DNA from: Mycobacterium gordonae
GTDB taxonomy: Bacteria > Actinomycetota > Actinomycetes > Mycobacteriales > Mycobacteriaceae
Length of the DNA: 64,000 nt
Direction of reading: 5' to 3'
Assembly: GCF_017086405.1 (NCBI RefSeq)
Contig: NZ_CP070973.1
Coordinates: forward strand, 2,884,739 to 2,948,738
Part shown: piece by piece, positions 20,671-28,923 of the stretch
Numbering within the stretch: position 1 is the stretch's first letter
How the letters are laid out: every line of letters starts with the position of its first letter
Program-made: the position numbers and the translations under genes
Notes under the pieces: generated by a model
The model's database searches: none
The model's input: the letters and a program-made list of their open reading frames with translations, nothing else
Told to the model about the DNA's origin: nothing

Positions 20671-21789
20671 GTGACACATTCCCAGCGCCGACACAACCTG
20701 AAAAACAAAATCAGTGCCGCCGGGCTAGACGCGATGCTGGTCACGGACCTGATAAATGTGCGCTATCTGTCCGGCTTCAGCGGCTCGAACGGCGCGTTGC
20801 TGGTGTTTGCTGACGAGCGCGAAGCCGTGCTCGCCACCGACGGCCGGTACCGCACCCAGGCGGCGCACCAGGCACCTGATCTGGAGGTGGCCATCGAGCG
20901 TGCCGTGGGGCGCTATCTTGCTGGCAGGGCCGGGCAGGATGGCGTCGGGAAACTGGGCTACGAAAGCCATGTGGTCACCGTCGACGGTCTGGACGCATTG
21001 GCCGGCGAACTGGACGACTGCAGCACCGAACTGGTGCGGGCCTCGGGCACCGTGGAGACGCTGCGAGAGATCAAAGACGCCGGCGAGCTGGCCCTGTTGC
21101 GGCTGGCCTGTGAAGCCGCCGACGCCGCACTGGCCGACCTGGTGGAGCGCGGTGGGCTGCGCCCGGGTCGCACCGAGCGTGAGGTGAGCCGTGAACTCGA
21201 AGGCTTGATGCTTGATCACGGCGCCGATGCGATCTCGTTCGAGACGATTGTGGCCGCCGGGCCAAACTCGGCCATCCCGCACCACCGGCCCTCCGATGCG
21301 GTGCTGGCGGCGGGAGATTTCGTCAAGATCGACTTCGGCGCGCTGGTCGCGGGCTATCACTCCGATATGACCCGCACCTTCGTCCTGGGCAAGGCCGGTA
21401 AAGCTCAGGCCTGGCAGCTGGAGATTTACGGGCTGGTCGCCGAGGCGCAGCGAGCGGGCAGGGAGGCCCTGCACCCGGGCGCTGAGCTGCGTGACGTCGA
21501 CGGCGCTGCGCGGCAGGTCATCGCCGACGCGGGCTACGGCGACCACTTCGGCCACGGTTTGGGACACGGCGTCGGCCTGCAGATACACGAAGCGCCGGGC
21601 ATCGGAGCGACATCCGCCGGTACACTACTTGCGGGCTCCGTGGTGACCGTGGAGCCCGGCGTCTATTTACCCGGCCGTGGCGGTGTCCGCATCGAGGACA
21701 CTCTGGTGGTGCCAAGCAGCACCCCGCACCACCCTGGGCAGACCCCGGAATTGTTGACCCGGTTCCCGAAGGAACTGGCCATTTTGTAG
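20671..21789 (+). CDS. pepQ: Xaa-Pro peptidase (M24 family, PepQ-like)
   Basis: 372 residues from GTG 20671. A creatinase-like N-terminal domain (MLVTDLINVRYLSGFSGSNG) precedes the pita-bread catalytic domain. The five metal ligands are visible in KIDFGALVAGYHSDMTRTF (two Asp), GHGLGHGVGLQIHEAPG (His), TVEPGVYLP (Glu) and VRIEDTL (Glu). It is a cytoplasmic dipeptidase or aminopeptidase for X-Pro bonds. It is first in pepQ-efp-nusB-Rv2532c, and the efp Shine-Dalgarno site overlaps its stop region. Confidence 0.94.
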   Translation: MTHSQRRHNLKNKISAAGLDAMLVTDLINVRYLSGFSGSNGALLVFADEREAVLATDGRYRTQAAHQAPDLEVAIERAVGRYLAGRAGQDGVGKLGYESHVVTVDGLDALAGELDDCSTELVRASGTVETLREIKDAGELALLRLACEAADAALADLVERGGLRPGRTEREVSRELEGLMLDHGADAISFETIVAAGPNSAIPHHRPSDAVLAAGDFVKIDFGALVAGYHSDMTRTFVLGKAGKAQAWQLEIYGLVAEAQRAGREALHPGAELRDVDGAARQVIADAGYGDHFGHGLGHGVGLQIHEAPGIGATSAGTLLAGSVVTVEPGVYLPGRGGVRIEDTLVVPSSTPHHPGQTPELLTRFPKELAIL

Positions 21790-21804
21790 GAGATTTAAAA
21801 GAAC

Positions 21805-22368
21805 GTGGCGACCACTGCTGACTTCAAGAACGGACTCGTCCTGGTCATCGACGGCCAGCTGTGGACCATCACCGAGTTCCAGCACGTCAAACCCGGCAAG
21901 GGTCCCGCCTTCGTGCGGACCAAGCTCAAGAACGTGCTCTCCGGCAAGGTCGTCGACAAGACCTACAACGCGGGTGTCAAGGTCGACACCGCGACCGTGG
22001 ACCGGCGCGATACCACCTATCTGTACCGGGACGGGTCGGACTTCGTGTTCATGGACAGCCAGGACTACGAGCAGCACCCGCTGCCGGAGTCGCTGGTAGG
22101 CGACGCCGCCCGGTTCCTGCTCGAGGGCCTGCCGGTGCAGGTGGCGTTCCACAACGGTGCACCGCTCTACATCGAGCTTCCGGTGTCGGTCGAACTCGTC
22201 GTCTCCCACACCGAGCCCGGCTTGCAGGGCGACCGCTCCAGCGCGGGCACCAAGCCGGCAACCGTGGAGACCGGCGCGGAGATCCAGGTCCCGTTGTTCA
22301 TCAACACCGGGGACAAACTGAAGGTCGACACTCGCGACGGCAGCTACCTGGGGCGGGTCAACACCTGA
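21805..22368 (+). CDS. efp: Translation elongation factor P
   Basis: 187 residues, exact family length, with the three-domain EF-P order. The KOW-like N-terminal domain is [18 protein letters not shown] with the tip loop [12 protein letters not shown]; its modifiable Lys is in PGKGPAF. The conserved C-terminal signature is [23 protein letters not shown] relieves ribosome stalling at polyproline stretches, relevant to the Pro-rich proteins of this genome. GTG start with AGGAG about 11 bases upstream. It is followed after 2 bases by nusB. Confidence 0.97.
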   Translation: MATTADFKNGLVLVIDGQLWTITEFQHVKPGKGPAFVRTKLKNVLSGKVVDKTYNAGVKVDTATVDRRDTTYLYRDGSDFVFMDSQDYEQHPLPESLVGDAARFLLEGLPVQVAFHNGAPLYIELPVSVELVVSHTEPGLQGDRSSAGTKPATVETGAEIQVPLFINTGDKLKVDTRDGSYLGRVNT

Positions 22369-22370
22369 CC

Positions 22371-22886
22371 ATGCCAGACGACAAAGCGAGCAATCAGCGA
22401 CCGTCGCGTACGTCGCGGCCCTCCCGCCCCTTTAAAGGCCGGCATCTGGCGCGTAAAGGCGCCGTCGACCTGCTGTTCGAAGCGGAGGCCAGGGGGCTGA
22501 GTCCTGTCGAGATGGTCGACCTGCGCACCGCGTTGGTCGAGTCGAATCCGGACGTGACCCCGATGCTCCCGTATGCGGCCGTCGTCGCTCGCGGCGTCGC
22601 CGAGCACGCGGCGCACATCGACGAGCTGATCACCTCGCACCTGCAGTCCTGGACGTTGGACCGCCTGCCCGCGGTGGACCGCGCGATTCTGCGCGTCGCC
22701 GTGTGGGAGCTGCTGTACGCCGACGACGTTCCGGAGCCGGTCGCGGTGGACGAGGCGGTGGAGTTGGCCAAGGAACTGTCCACCGACGATTCCCCGGGCT
22801 TCGTCAACGGCGTGCTGGGCCAGGTGATGCTGGTGACGCCGCAGATCCGCGCGGCCGCCCAAGCCGTTCAAGGAGGTGCCTCGTGA
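22371..22886 (+). CDS. nusB: Transcription antitermination protein NusB
   Basis: 171 residues. NusB with NusE/S10 binds boxA RNA in rRNA leader transcripts. The all-helical domain is evident: [51 protein letters not shown] and [13 protein letters not shown] basic Ser/Arg-rich N-terminal tail of about 20 residues precedes it, making it slightly longer than the 156-residue M. tuberculosis protein. The stop overlaps the next start (GTGA). Confidence 0.96.
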   Translation: MPDDKASNQRPSRTSRPSRPFKGRHLARKGAVDLLFEAEARGLSPVEMVDLRTALVESNPDVTPMLPYAAVVARGVAEHAAHIDELITSHLQSWTLDRLPAVDRAILRVAVWELLYADDVPEPVAVDEAVELAKELSTDDSPGFVNGVLGQVMLVTPQIRAAAQAVQGGAS

Positions 22887-23287
22887 CCCGGCTGGAACTG
22901 CGTGTCGTACTGGCCGTCCTGGCCGCGGTCACGGTCGTCGTGGGAGCGGTGATCAGTGCCGCGTTCGACTGGACCATCCTTGCCTCGGTGCTGGCTATCT
23001 TCGGACTGGGCGTGGGCGCCGCGGTGTACCACACGGTCGAACGCCTGATCCTGGCCCGTCGCATCAGTACCGTGCGCACCGCCGCCAAGCCGCTGCAGCC
23101 GCTGCTGCCGGTGATGGCGGCCATCATGGGTCTGACCCAGGGTGTGGTGCGCTCGCTCGGCGACGTCACCGACCTGCCCGGACGGCGGTTCGAGCTGCCG
23201 CAGCTGCCCCTGTTCAAGTGGATGGAAAACCCGCTGAGCAAAGGCAATCGACAGATCATCGACAGCGACGACGAGTTGGACGGCTGA
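22883..23287 (+). CDS. Small conserved membrane protein (Rv2532c family)
   Basis: 134 residues. GTG start with a perfect AGGAGG 6 bases upstream, overlapping nusB by 4 bases. Two adjoining hydrophobic helices lie at the N-terminus ([20 protein letters not shown] and [20 protein letters not shown]), followed by a soluble part ending [15 protein letters not shown]. The function is unknown; it is always found after nusB in mycobacteria as far as I recall. Confidence 0.88.
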   Translation: MTRLELRVVLAVLAAVTVVVGAVISAAFDWTILASVLAIFGLGVGAAVYHTVERLILARRISTVRTAAKPLQPLLPVMAAIMGLTQGVVRSLGDVTDLPGRRFELPQLPLFKWMENPLSKGNRQIIDSDDELDG

Positions 23288-23392
23288 GCCCTCGCCGAAT
23301 CCCGGACGGTCAAGATTCCGGATGGAAATGATCGCGCTTTGCGCGCGGGCGCGACACAATGGCCGTTGGTTACCAACGGAAAGCGGTCGACA

Positions 23393-23830
23393 GTGAAGTC
23401 AATCAGAGCCACGGTCATACTGACCTCCGCCGCAACGGCGCTGGCAGTGCTGGCCCCGGCTGACGCGCATGCGGACGGCTTCGACTTCTTCCAGACACCG
23501 TCGGGAAACATCGACTGTGCCATGGGCTTGCTGGACGGTTCCACTCTGGTCGAATGCGAGATCAGCGACCACACGTGGACGGCGCCGGCGCGCCCGACGC
23601 TCTGTATGGGAGCCTTCGGGGACCGAATCAGCATGCGGCAGGGCAGCGCGGCCAGACTGACCTGCCACAGCGATACGGTCCGGGGAACCGGATACCCGGT
23701 GTTGCAGTATGGCCAGACTCGCTCGCTCAACTCGGTAACCTGCGAAAGTCAGCAATCGGGCATCACCTGTACCGACCACGGCACGGGCCATTTTTTCCAC
23801 CTTTCCCGCGATACCTACGAGCTGCAGTGA
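23393..23830 (+). CDS. Secreted six-cysteine protein (probable DUF6636-like)
   Basis: 145 residues from GTG 23393, with GGAAAG about 9 bases upstream. A signal peptide (RATVILTSAATALAVLAPAD) with likely cleavage at AHA/DG leaves a mature domain of about 115 residues. It starts FFQTPSGNIDCAMG and has six cysteines in the mature part, consistent with three disulfides (NIDCAMG, VECEIS, TLCMG, LTCHSD, VTCESQ, ITCTD). The opening FQTPSGNI-C motif is common to a family of mycobacterial secreted proteins I recall as DUF6636; the name is uncertain. It is not part of the M. tuberculosis Rv2531c-Rv2532c order I remember. Confidence 0.85.
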   Translation: MKSIRATVILTSAATALAVLAPADAHADGFDFFQTPSGNIDCAMGLLDGSTLVECEISDHTWTAPARPTLCMGAFGDRISMRQGSAARLTCHSDTVRGTGYPVLQYGQTRSLNSVTCESQQSGITCTDHGTGHFFHLSRDTYELQ

Positions 23831-23851
23831 CGCTCGAGAACAGGTGACGAT

Positions 23852-26692
23852 ATGAATAAAGAAAGCGCTCGCACGAGACGACTGCGCGTCTCCGCCCTTG
23901 CGGCGGTGGCCAATCCGTCCTACACACGGGTCGACACCTGGAACCTGCTCGACGACGCCTGCCGCCACCTCGCCGAGGTCGACCTGGCCGGTCTGGACAA
24001 GGCCCACGACCTGGCCAAGGTCAAGCGGTTGATGGACCGCATCAACGCCTACGAGCGCTACTGGCTGTACCCCGGCGCCGCGAACCTGGCCACCTTCCGC
24101 GCCCACCTGGAGAGCCTGTCCACGGTGCGTCTGGCCGAAGAGGTGTCCCAGGCTGTGCGGCTGCTGTCGGAATACGGCGATCGCACAGCGCTTTTCGACC
24201 TCTCGGCACCACTGGCCGACCAGGAACTGGTGGCCCAGGCCAAACAGCAGCAGTTCTACACCGTGCTGCTGGCCGACGATGCGCCGTGCACGGCCCCGGA
24301 TTGTCTGGCCGACGCGCTGCGTCAGTTGCGCAATGCGGCAGAAGACATTCAGTTCGAAATCCTGTTGGCGCCCAGCGTCGAGGACGCCATCACCGCGGTC
24401 GCGCTCAACGGCGAGATCCAGGCCGCGATCATCCGCCATGACCTGCCGTTGCGTTCGCGCGATCGGGTGCCGCTGATGAACACGCTGCTGGGCGCCAACG
24501 ACGACACTTCGATATCCAGGGTGTCCGACCGCTCGCACGACTGGGTCGAGTGCGGCGAGTGGATCCGCGAACTAAGGCCCCACATAGACCTTTATCTGCT
24601 CACCGATGAGTCGATCGCGGCCGGCAACGACGACGAACCCGACGTCTACGACCGCACTTTCTACCGCCTCAACGACGTCACCGACCTGCACAGCACCGTG
24701 ATCGCCGGGCTCCGAAACCGATTCTCCACACCGTTTTTCGACGCACTGCGGGCGTATGCGTCGGCTCCGGTCGGCCAGTTCCACGCGCTTCCGGTAGCGC
24801 GTGGCGCCAGCGTCTTCAACTCGAAGTCCTTGCAGGACATGGGTGAGTTCTACGGTCGCAACATCTTCATGGCCGAAACCTCCACCACCTCGGGTGGATT
24901 GGACTCGTTGCTGGACCCGCACGGCAACATCAAGAAGGCGATGGACAAAGCGGCGATCACCTGGAACGCAGACCACACCTACTTCGTCACCAACGGAACC
25001 TCCACCGCCAACAAGATCGTCGTGCAGTCGCTGACCCGGCCGGGCGACATCGTGCTCATCGACCGGAACTGCCACAAATCCCATCACTACGGCCTGGTGC
25101 TGGCCGGGGCGTACCCCCGTTATCTGGAGTCCTATGCGCTGCCGCAGTTTGCCATCTACGGCGCGGTGCCGCTGAGCACCATCAAGAAGGCGCTGTTGGA
25201 TCTCGAAGCGGCCGGGCACCTGGACAAGGTGCGCATGCTGCTGCTCACCAACTGCATCTTCGACGGTGTCGTCTACAACCCGCGGCGGGTGATGGAGGAG
25301 GTGCTGGCGATCAAGCCGGACATCGTCTTCCTGTGGGACGAGGCCTGGTACGCGTTCGCCACCGCCGTGCCGTGGGCGCGGCAGCGCACCGCGATGGTCT
25401 CGGCCGAGCGGCTAGAGCAGATGCTGGCGTCACCGGAATACGCTGAGGAATACCACAATTGGAAGGTGTCGATGGAGGGGGTGCCCCGCTCCGAGTGGGT
25501 CGACCACCGACTGCTGCCGGACCCCACCAAAGCCCGGGTGCGGGTCTATGCCACCCACTCCACCCACAAGTCCCTGTCGGCGTTCCGGCAGGCGTCGATG
25601 ATCCACGTCCGCGACCAGGACTTTAACGCGCTGGCCCGCGACGCCTTCGGCGAGGCTTTCCTGACGCACACCTCGACATCGCCGAACCAGCAACTGCTGG
25701 CGTCGCTGGACCTGGCGCGCCGGCAGGTCGACATCGAAGGCTTCCAATTGGTCCGGCAGACCTACGACATGGCGCTGGTGTTTCGGCACCGTGTCCGCAA
25801 AGACCGGTTGATCAGCAAGTGGTTCCGCATCCTCGACGAGTCCGACCTGGTGCCCGAGGAGTACCGGGCATCCCATGTCAGCTCCTACCGCGAAGTCAGG
25901 CAGGGTGCACTCGACGAGTGGAACGAGGCCTGGCGGTCCGATCAGTTCGTGCTGGACCCTACGCGGGTCACGCTGTTCCTCGGCAAGACCGGGATGAACG
26001 GATACGACTTCCGCGAGAAGATCCTGATGGACCGCTTCGGCATCCAGATCAACAAGACGTCGATCAACAGCGTGCTGCTGATCTTCACCATCGGCGTCAC
26101 CTGGTCGAGCGTCCACCATCTGCTCGACGTGCTCCGCAGGGTCGCCACCGACTTCGACCGCACGCAGGCCGCCGCCAGTGCCGCCGACTGGAAACTGCAC
26201 GAACGCCGGGTCGAGGAGATCACCGAGGACCTACCGCATCTGCCCGACTTCAGCCAGTTCGACGTCGCGTTCCGGCCCGACGAGGGCAGCGTGTACGGCG
26301 ACACCCGCTCGGCGTTCTATGCCGGCTACGAGGAGAAGGACCGCGAATACGTCCTGATCGGTACCGCGGGGCGGCGGATCGCCGAGGGAAAGACGTTGGT
26401 GTCCACCACATTTGTGGTGCCGTATCCGCCGGGCTTCCCGGTGCTGGTGCCGGGACAGGTGGTGTCCAAGGAGATCGTGTACTTCCTGGCCCAGCTCGAC
26501 GTCAAGGAGATCCACGGCTACAACCACGAGCTCGGATTGTCGGTGTTCACCCAGGAGGCACTGGCGCGGATGGAGGCGGCTCGCGCCGCCGTCACCCGCG
26601 CCACCAAAGCGTCGGGCAATGGGTCGTCCGAGTCGGCTCGGGCGCCCGAAGCGCCGCTGGTGGCCAATGAGCACACGGTTTTGGTGAACTGA
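23852..26692 (+). CDS. Large PLP-dependent Orn/Lys/Arg decarboxylase family protein (Rv2531c)
   Basis: 946 residues, matching the 947-residue Rv2531c. The order is an N-terminal wing/receiver-like region (up to about residue 270), a fold-type I PLP domain (TSTTSGGLDSLLDPHGNIKK, VTNGTSTANKIV, WDEAWYAF) and a C-terminal domain. Lys573 in THSTHKSLSAFRQ is the Schiff-base lysine, and upstream IDRNCHKSHHYG also matches the family. Products would be putrescine, cadaverine or agmatine, but substrate specificity cannot be read from sequence. ATG start with CAGGTGA upstream. It follows the secreted protein gene by 21 bases. Confidence 0.95.
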   Translation: MNKESARTRRLRVSALAAVANPSYTRVDTWNLLDDACRHLAEVDLAGLDKAHDLAKVKRLMDRINAYERYWLYPGAANLATFRAHLESLSTVRLAEEVSQAVRLLSEYGDRTALFDLSAPLADQELVAQAKQQQFYTVLLADDAPCTAPDCLADALRQLRNAAEDIQFEILLAPSVEDAITAVALNGEIQAAIIRHDLPLRSRDRVPLMNTLLGANDDTSISRVSDRSHDWVECGEWIRELRPHIDLYLLTDESIAAGNDDEPDVYDRTFYRLNDVTDLHSTVIAGLRNRFSTPFFDALRAYASAPVGQFHALPVARGASVFNSKSLQDMGEFYGRNIFMAETSTTSGGLDSLLDPHGNIKKAMDKAAITWNADHTYFVTNGTSTANKIVVQSLTRPGDIVLIDRNCHKSHHYGLVLAGAYPRYLESYALPQFAIYGAVPLSTIKKALLDLEAAGHLDKVRMLLLTNCIFDGVVYNPRRVMEEVLAIKPDIVFLWDEAWYAFATAVPWARQRTAMVSAERLEQMLASPEYAEEYHNWKVSMEGVPRSEWVDHRLLPDPTKARVRVYATHSTHKSLSAFRQASMIHVRDQDFNALARDAFGEAFLTHTSTSPNQQLLASLDLARRQVDIEGFQLVRQTYDMALVFRHRVRKDRLISKWFRILDESDLVPEEYRASHVSSYREVRQGALDEWNEAWRSDQFVLDPTRVTLFLGKTGMNGYDFREKILMDRFGIQINKTSINSVLLIFTIGVTWSSVHHLLDVLRRVATDFDRTQAAASAADWKLHERRVEEITEDLPHLPDFSQFDVAFRPDEGSVYGDTRSAFYAGYEEKDREYVLIGTAGRRIAEGKTLVSTTFVVPYPPGFPVLVPGQVVSKEIVYFLAQLDVKEIHGYNHELGLSVFTQEALARMEAARAAVTRATKASGNGSSESARAPEAPLVANEHTVLVN

Positions 26693-26774
26693 GGGGATTG
26701 GCGGTCGCGCTCGGGAGATTGAGATCTCGCCAGTCTCCCCATCGCTCCTGGGCTGCAACCGTTAGATCGGCGAA

Positions 26775-26809
26775 CACGTTGTCCTGCTTCGCGTTCGACG
26801 GACAACGTG
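26775..26809. terminator. 10-bp perfect inverted repeat after the decarboxylase gene
   Basis: CACGTTGTCC (26775-26784) and GGACAACGTG (26800-26809) flank a 15-base spacer. It lies 83 bases after the decarboxylase stop and 133 bases before the next start. It could be a terminator or a repressor operator for the NHL gene; the symmetric CACGTTGTCC arms also look operator-like. Confidence 0.45.
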
Positions 26810-26941
26810 GCCTATGTCCGAGGCGATGCCCGGCGGGTGTCGGCATCGGTGTCGCGCAATTCGTCAGCTTCTGACACAAGTCGCCACCGTTCCGGCCGGG
26901 GAGGTGCGACCATTGAGCGCACCGGTTTCGAGAGGTCTGGG

Positions 26942-28300
26942 ATGAGAAACCTGCCGTATCTCATCGTGGGTGTCATCACCACGCTGGTTGGCGTGTGGAT
27001 TCTTGTCAAAGCTGTTCGGGAGATGCGACTGGCAGCGCGCACCCGTACGTGGCCGACCGTGCCAGGTTGCGTGACGCACGCAGAGGTCGTGTCCGACGAC
27101 GGCAGTGAAGTCTTTGAGGTCGAGTACCGCTTTGAGGTCGAGGGTGTTCGACACCGCGGTGACGTCCTCCAAATGGGCCATCTGCAGAAATCGAGCGCGG
27201 TAGACAAGGAGCTGGTGGATCGCTACGCGGTCGGAACCGAGGTGGAGGTCCATTACGATCCGGCCGACCCCGCGACGGCAGTCTTGATTCCCGGTGGTGG
27301 GCGCAAGATCCATTCGAGAGCAGGTTACGCGGTGGCGTACCTTGCCGTCGGATTATTTTTCACGGCGACGACGATTCGACCAGTTCTGGCGCCCGAGGGA
27401 CCCGAGGTGGCCGAGCAGACACCGTTGCCGGACGTGCCGCACTTCGCACTGAACAACCCCAGAGGCGTCGCGGTGGCCGCGGATGGTGCGGTGTATGTCT
27501 GCGACGGACCGCCCAAGACGTCGTGGACGCCGATCACGCCGATTGGGCCGCTGGGGCCGTCCCCGGGGCCGCCGGGACTACCGACAACGATGATGCCGAT
27601 TCCGGGGATGCCGAATGCCCCGTCTGCACAGGCGGACGGTCGTGTACTTCGGCTGACGCCAGACCTGACTGACGCCAAGAGTGAGGTGCCCCGAACTCTG
27701 CTGGCGTCGCCCAGCGGTCTGGCGATCGACACAAGCGGAAAGATGTACGTCACCGATCGTGGCCAACTGTGGGTGTACGCGTACTCCGCAGACTCGAGAT
27801 TCACCGGGGCCACGCCCCTGCGTGGTACGACAGCAATCAACGTTGCGGTGGATTCGATTGGGACCGTGTACGTTCCACAATCATCATCCGGCCGGGTGCT
27901 CAAACTACCGGCCGAAGGCAGCACCGCGACCGAATTTTTCAGAGCCCCGGACGATGGTTGGGCGACCGACGTTGCGGTCGACAGCGCGGGCAACGTGTAT
28001 GTCACCGACTCGAAAAACAGTCGGGTATTCAGGATCGCGGTGGACGGCGTCCCGAGAGAGCTTCCGTTCCAGACCATTTCGCATCCCGAGGGGGTGGCGG
28101 TGGACACCGCCGGCAACGTCTACGTCGTCGATGCGGGCAATCACCGAGTCATGAAGTTGAACAAGAATTCGCCGGCCGCCACCGACTTGTTATTCGACGG
28201 ACTCACCGATCCCTACGATGTGGCAGTCGACACTGCCGGCAATGTGTTGGTCACTGACCAGGGAAGCAATTTCTTGCTCAAATTCTCGCCGCCCCAATGA
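26942..28300 (+). CDS. DUF3592 membrane anchor fused to an NHL-repeat beta-propeller
   Basis: 452 residues from ATG 26942. A membrane helix (LPYLIVGVITTLVGVWILV) is followed by a DUF3592-type domain (residues 35-120, EVFEVEYRFEVEGVRHRGD, VEVHYDPADPATAVL) and a second helix (AGYAVAYLAVGLFFTATTIR). From about residue 160 come NHL repeats such as GVAVDTAGNVYVVDAGNHRV, interrupted near residues 185-220 by a Pro/Gly-rich insert. The propeller blades closely resemble the extracytoplasmic sensor of mycobacterial Ser/Thr kinase PknD, but no kinase domain is present. It is probably a surface-exposed binding or sensor protein; the ligand is unknown. Confidence 0.85.
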   Translation: MRNLPYLIVGVITTLVGVWILVKAVREMRLAARTRTWPTVPGCVTHAEVVSDDGSEVFEVEYRFEVEGVRHRGDVLQMGHLQKSSAVDKELVDRYAVGTEVEVHYDPADPATAVLIPGGGRKIHSRAGYAVAYLAVGLFFTATTIRPVLAPEGPEVAEQTPLPDVPHFALNNPRGVAVAADGAVYVCDGPPKTSWTPITPIGPLGPSPGPPGLPTTMMPIPGMPNAPSAQADGRVLRLTPDLTDAKSEVPRTLLASPSGLAIDTSGKMYVTDRGQLWVYAYSADSRFTGATPLRGTTAINVAVDSIGTVYVPQSSSGRVLKLPAEGSTATEFFRAPDDGWATDVAVDSAGNVYVTDSKNSRVFRIAVDGVPRELPFQTISHPEGVAVDTAGNVYVVDAGNHRVMKLNKNSPAATDLLFDGLTDPYDVAVDTAGNVLVTDQGSNFLLKFSPPQ

Positions 28301-28371
28301 GTCCGGCGGGTCCAGGGCAGCGGAACCGTCGTCAATTTCGCCCCGCGCTCGGACCGCGTCCAGGGACGATC

Positions 28372-28923
28372 TCAGCGCAGGATCCTGGCGTAGATCAGGC
28401 TGTCGTGCGGGTCGGGTCCCATCGTCGGGTACACGGCGTGCCGGCGCAGCCGCCCTTCGAGGGAGAACCCCGCCCGCTGCAACAGCCGCGCTGATCGCGA
28501 GTTGTCGACGTGGCAGGTCGCCCACACCCGGAACACGCTGGGGTCGGCCGCCAGCTCGGCCAGCACCAACTTCAGCGCCTCGGACATAAGGCCCATGTCC
28601 CACCAGTTGCGGCCGAGGCAGTAACCGATCTCCACGGAGTGGCTGACCGGACGACGGCAGCTGACCAGCCCGACGATGTCGCCGGTGCGGCGCAACGTGA
28701 TCACCCAGTTCCGGTCGTTCTCCGTCGAGATGAGCTGCTCGATGAGCACCCGGCGGGTCTCGACGGCATCCGGGTGTGTGGTCCACAACAGAAACCGGGT
28801 GACTTCCGGATCGCCGGACACACTCTCGTAGATCCCGTCGGCGTCCTCCACCACTGCCGGACGCAGCATCAGCCGGGGACCTTCCAGATGCGTCGGCGGC
28901 AGCGTGTAGGAGTAACCGCTCAT
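28372..28923 (-). CDS. GNAT acetyltransferase, RimJ/RimL type
   Basis: 183 residues. Family features are RLMLRPAVVEDADGIYESVS near the N-terminus, WVITLRRTGDIVGLVSCR, VEIGYCLGRNWWDMGLMSEA (the motif A region that binds acetyl-CoA) and CHVDNSRSARLLQRAGFSLE. The substrate is unknown; the RimJ/L subgroup acetylates protein N-termini or small molecules. The ATG overlaps the stop of the upstream beta-lactamase-like gene (ATGA), so the two are co-translated. Confidence 0.9.
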   Translation of the reverse strand: MSGYSYTLPPTHLEGPRLMLRPAVVEDADGIYESVSGDPEVTRFLLWTTHPDAVETRRVLIEQLISTENDRNWVITLRRTGDIVGLVSCRRPVSHSVEIGYCLGRNWWDMGLMSEALKLVLAELAADPSVFRVWATCHVDNSRSARLLQRAGFSLEGRLRRHAVYPTMGPDPHDSLIYARILR

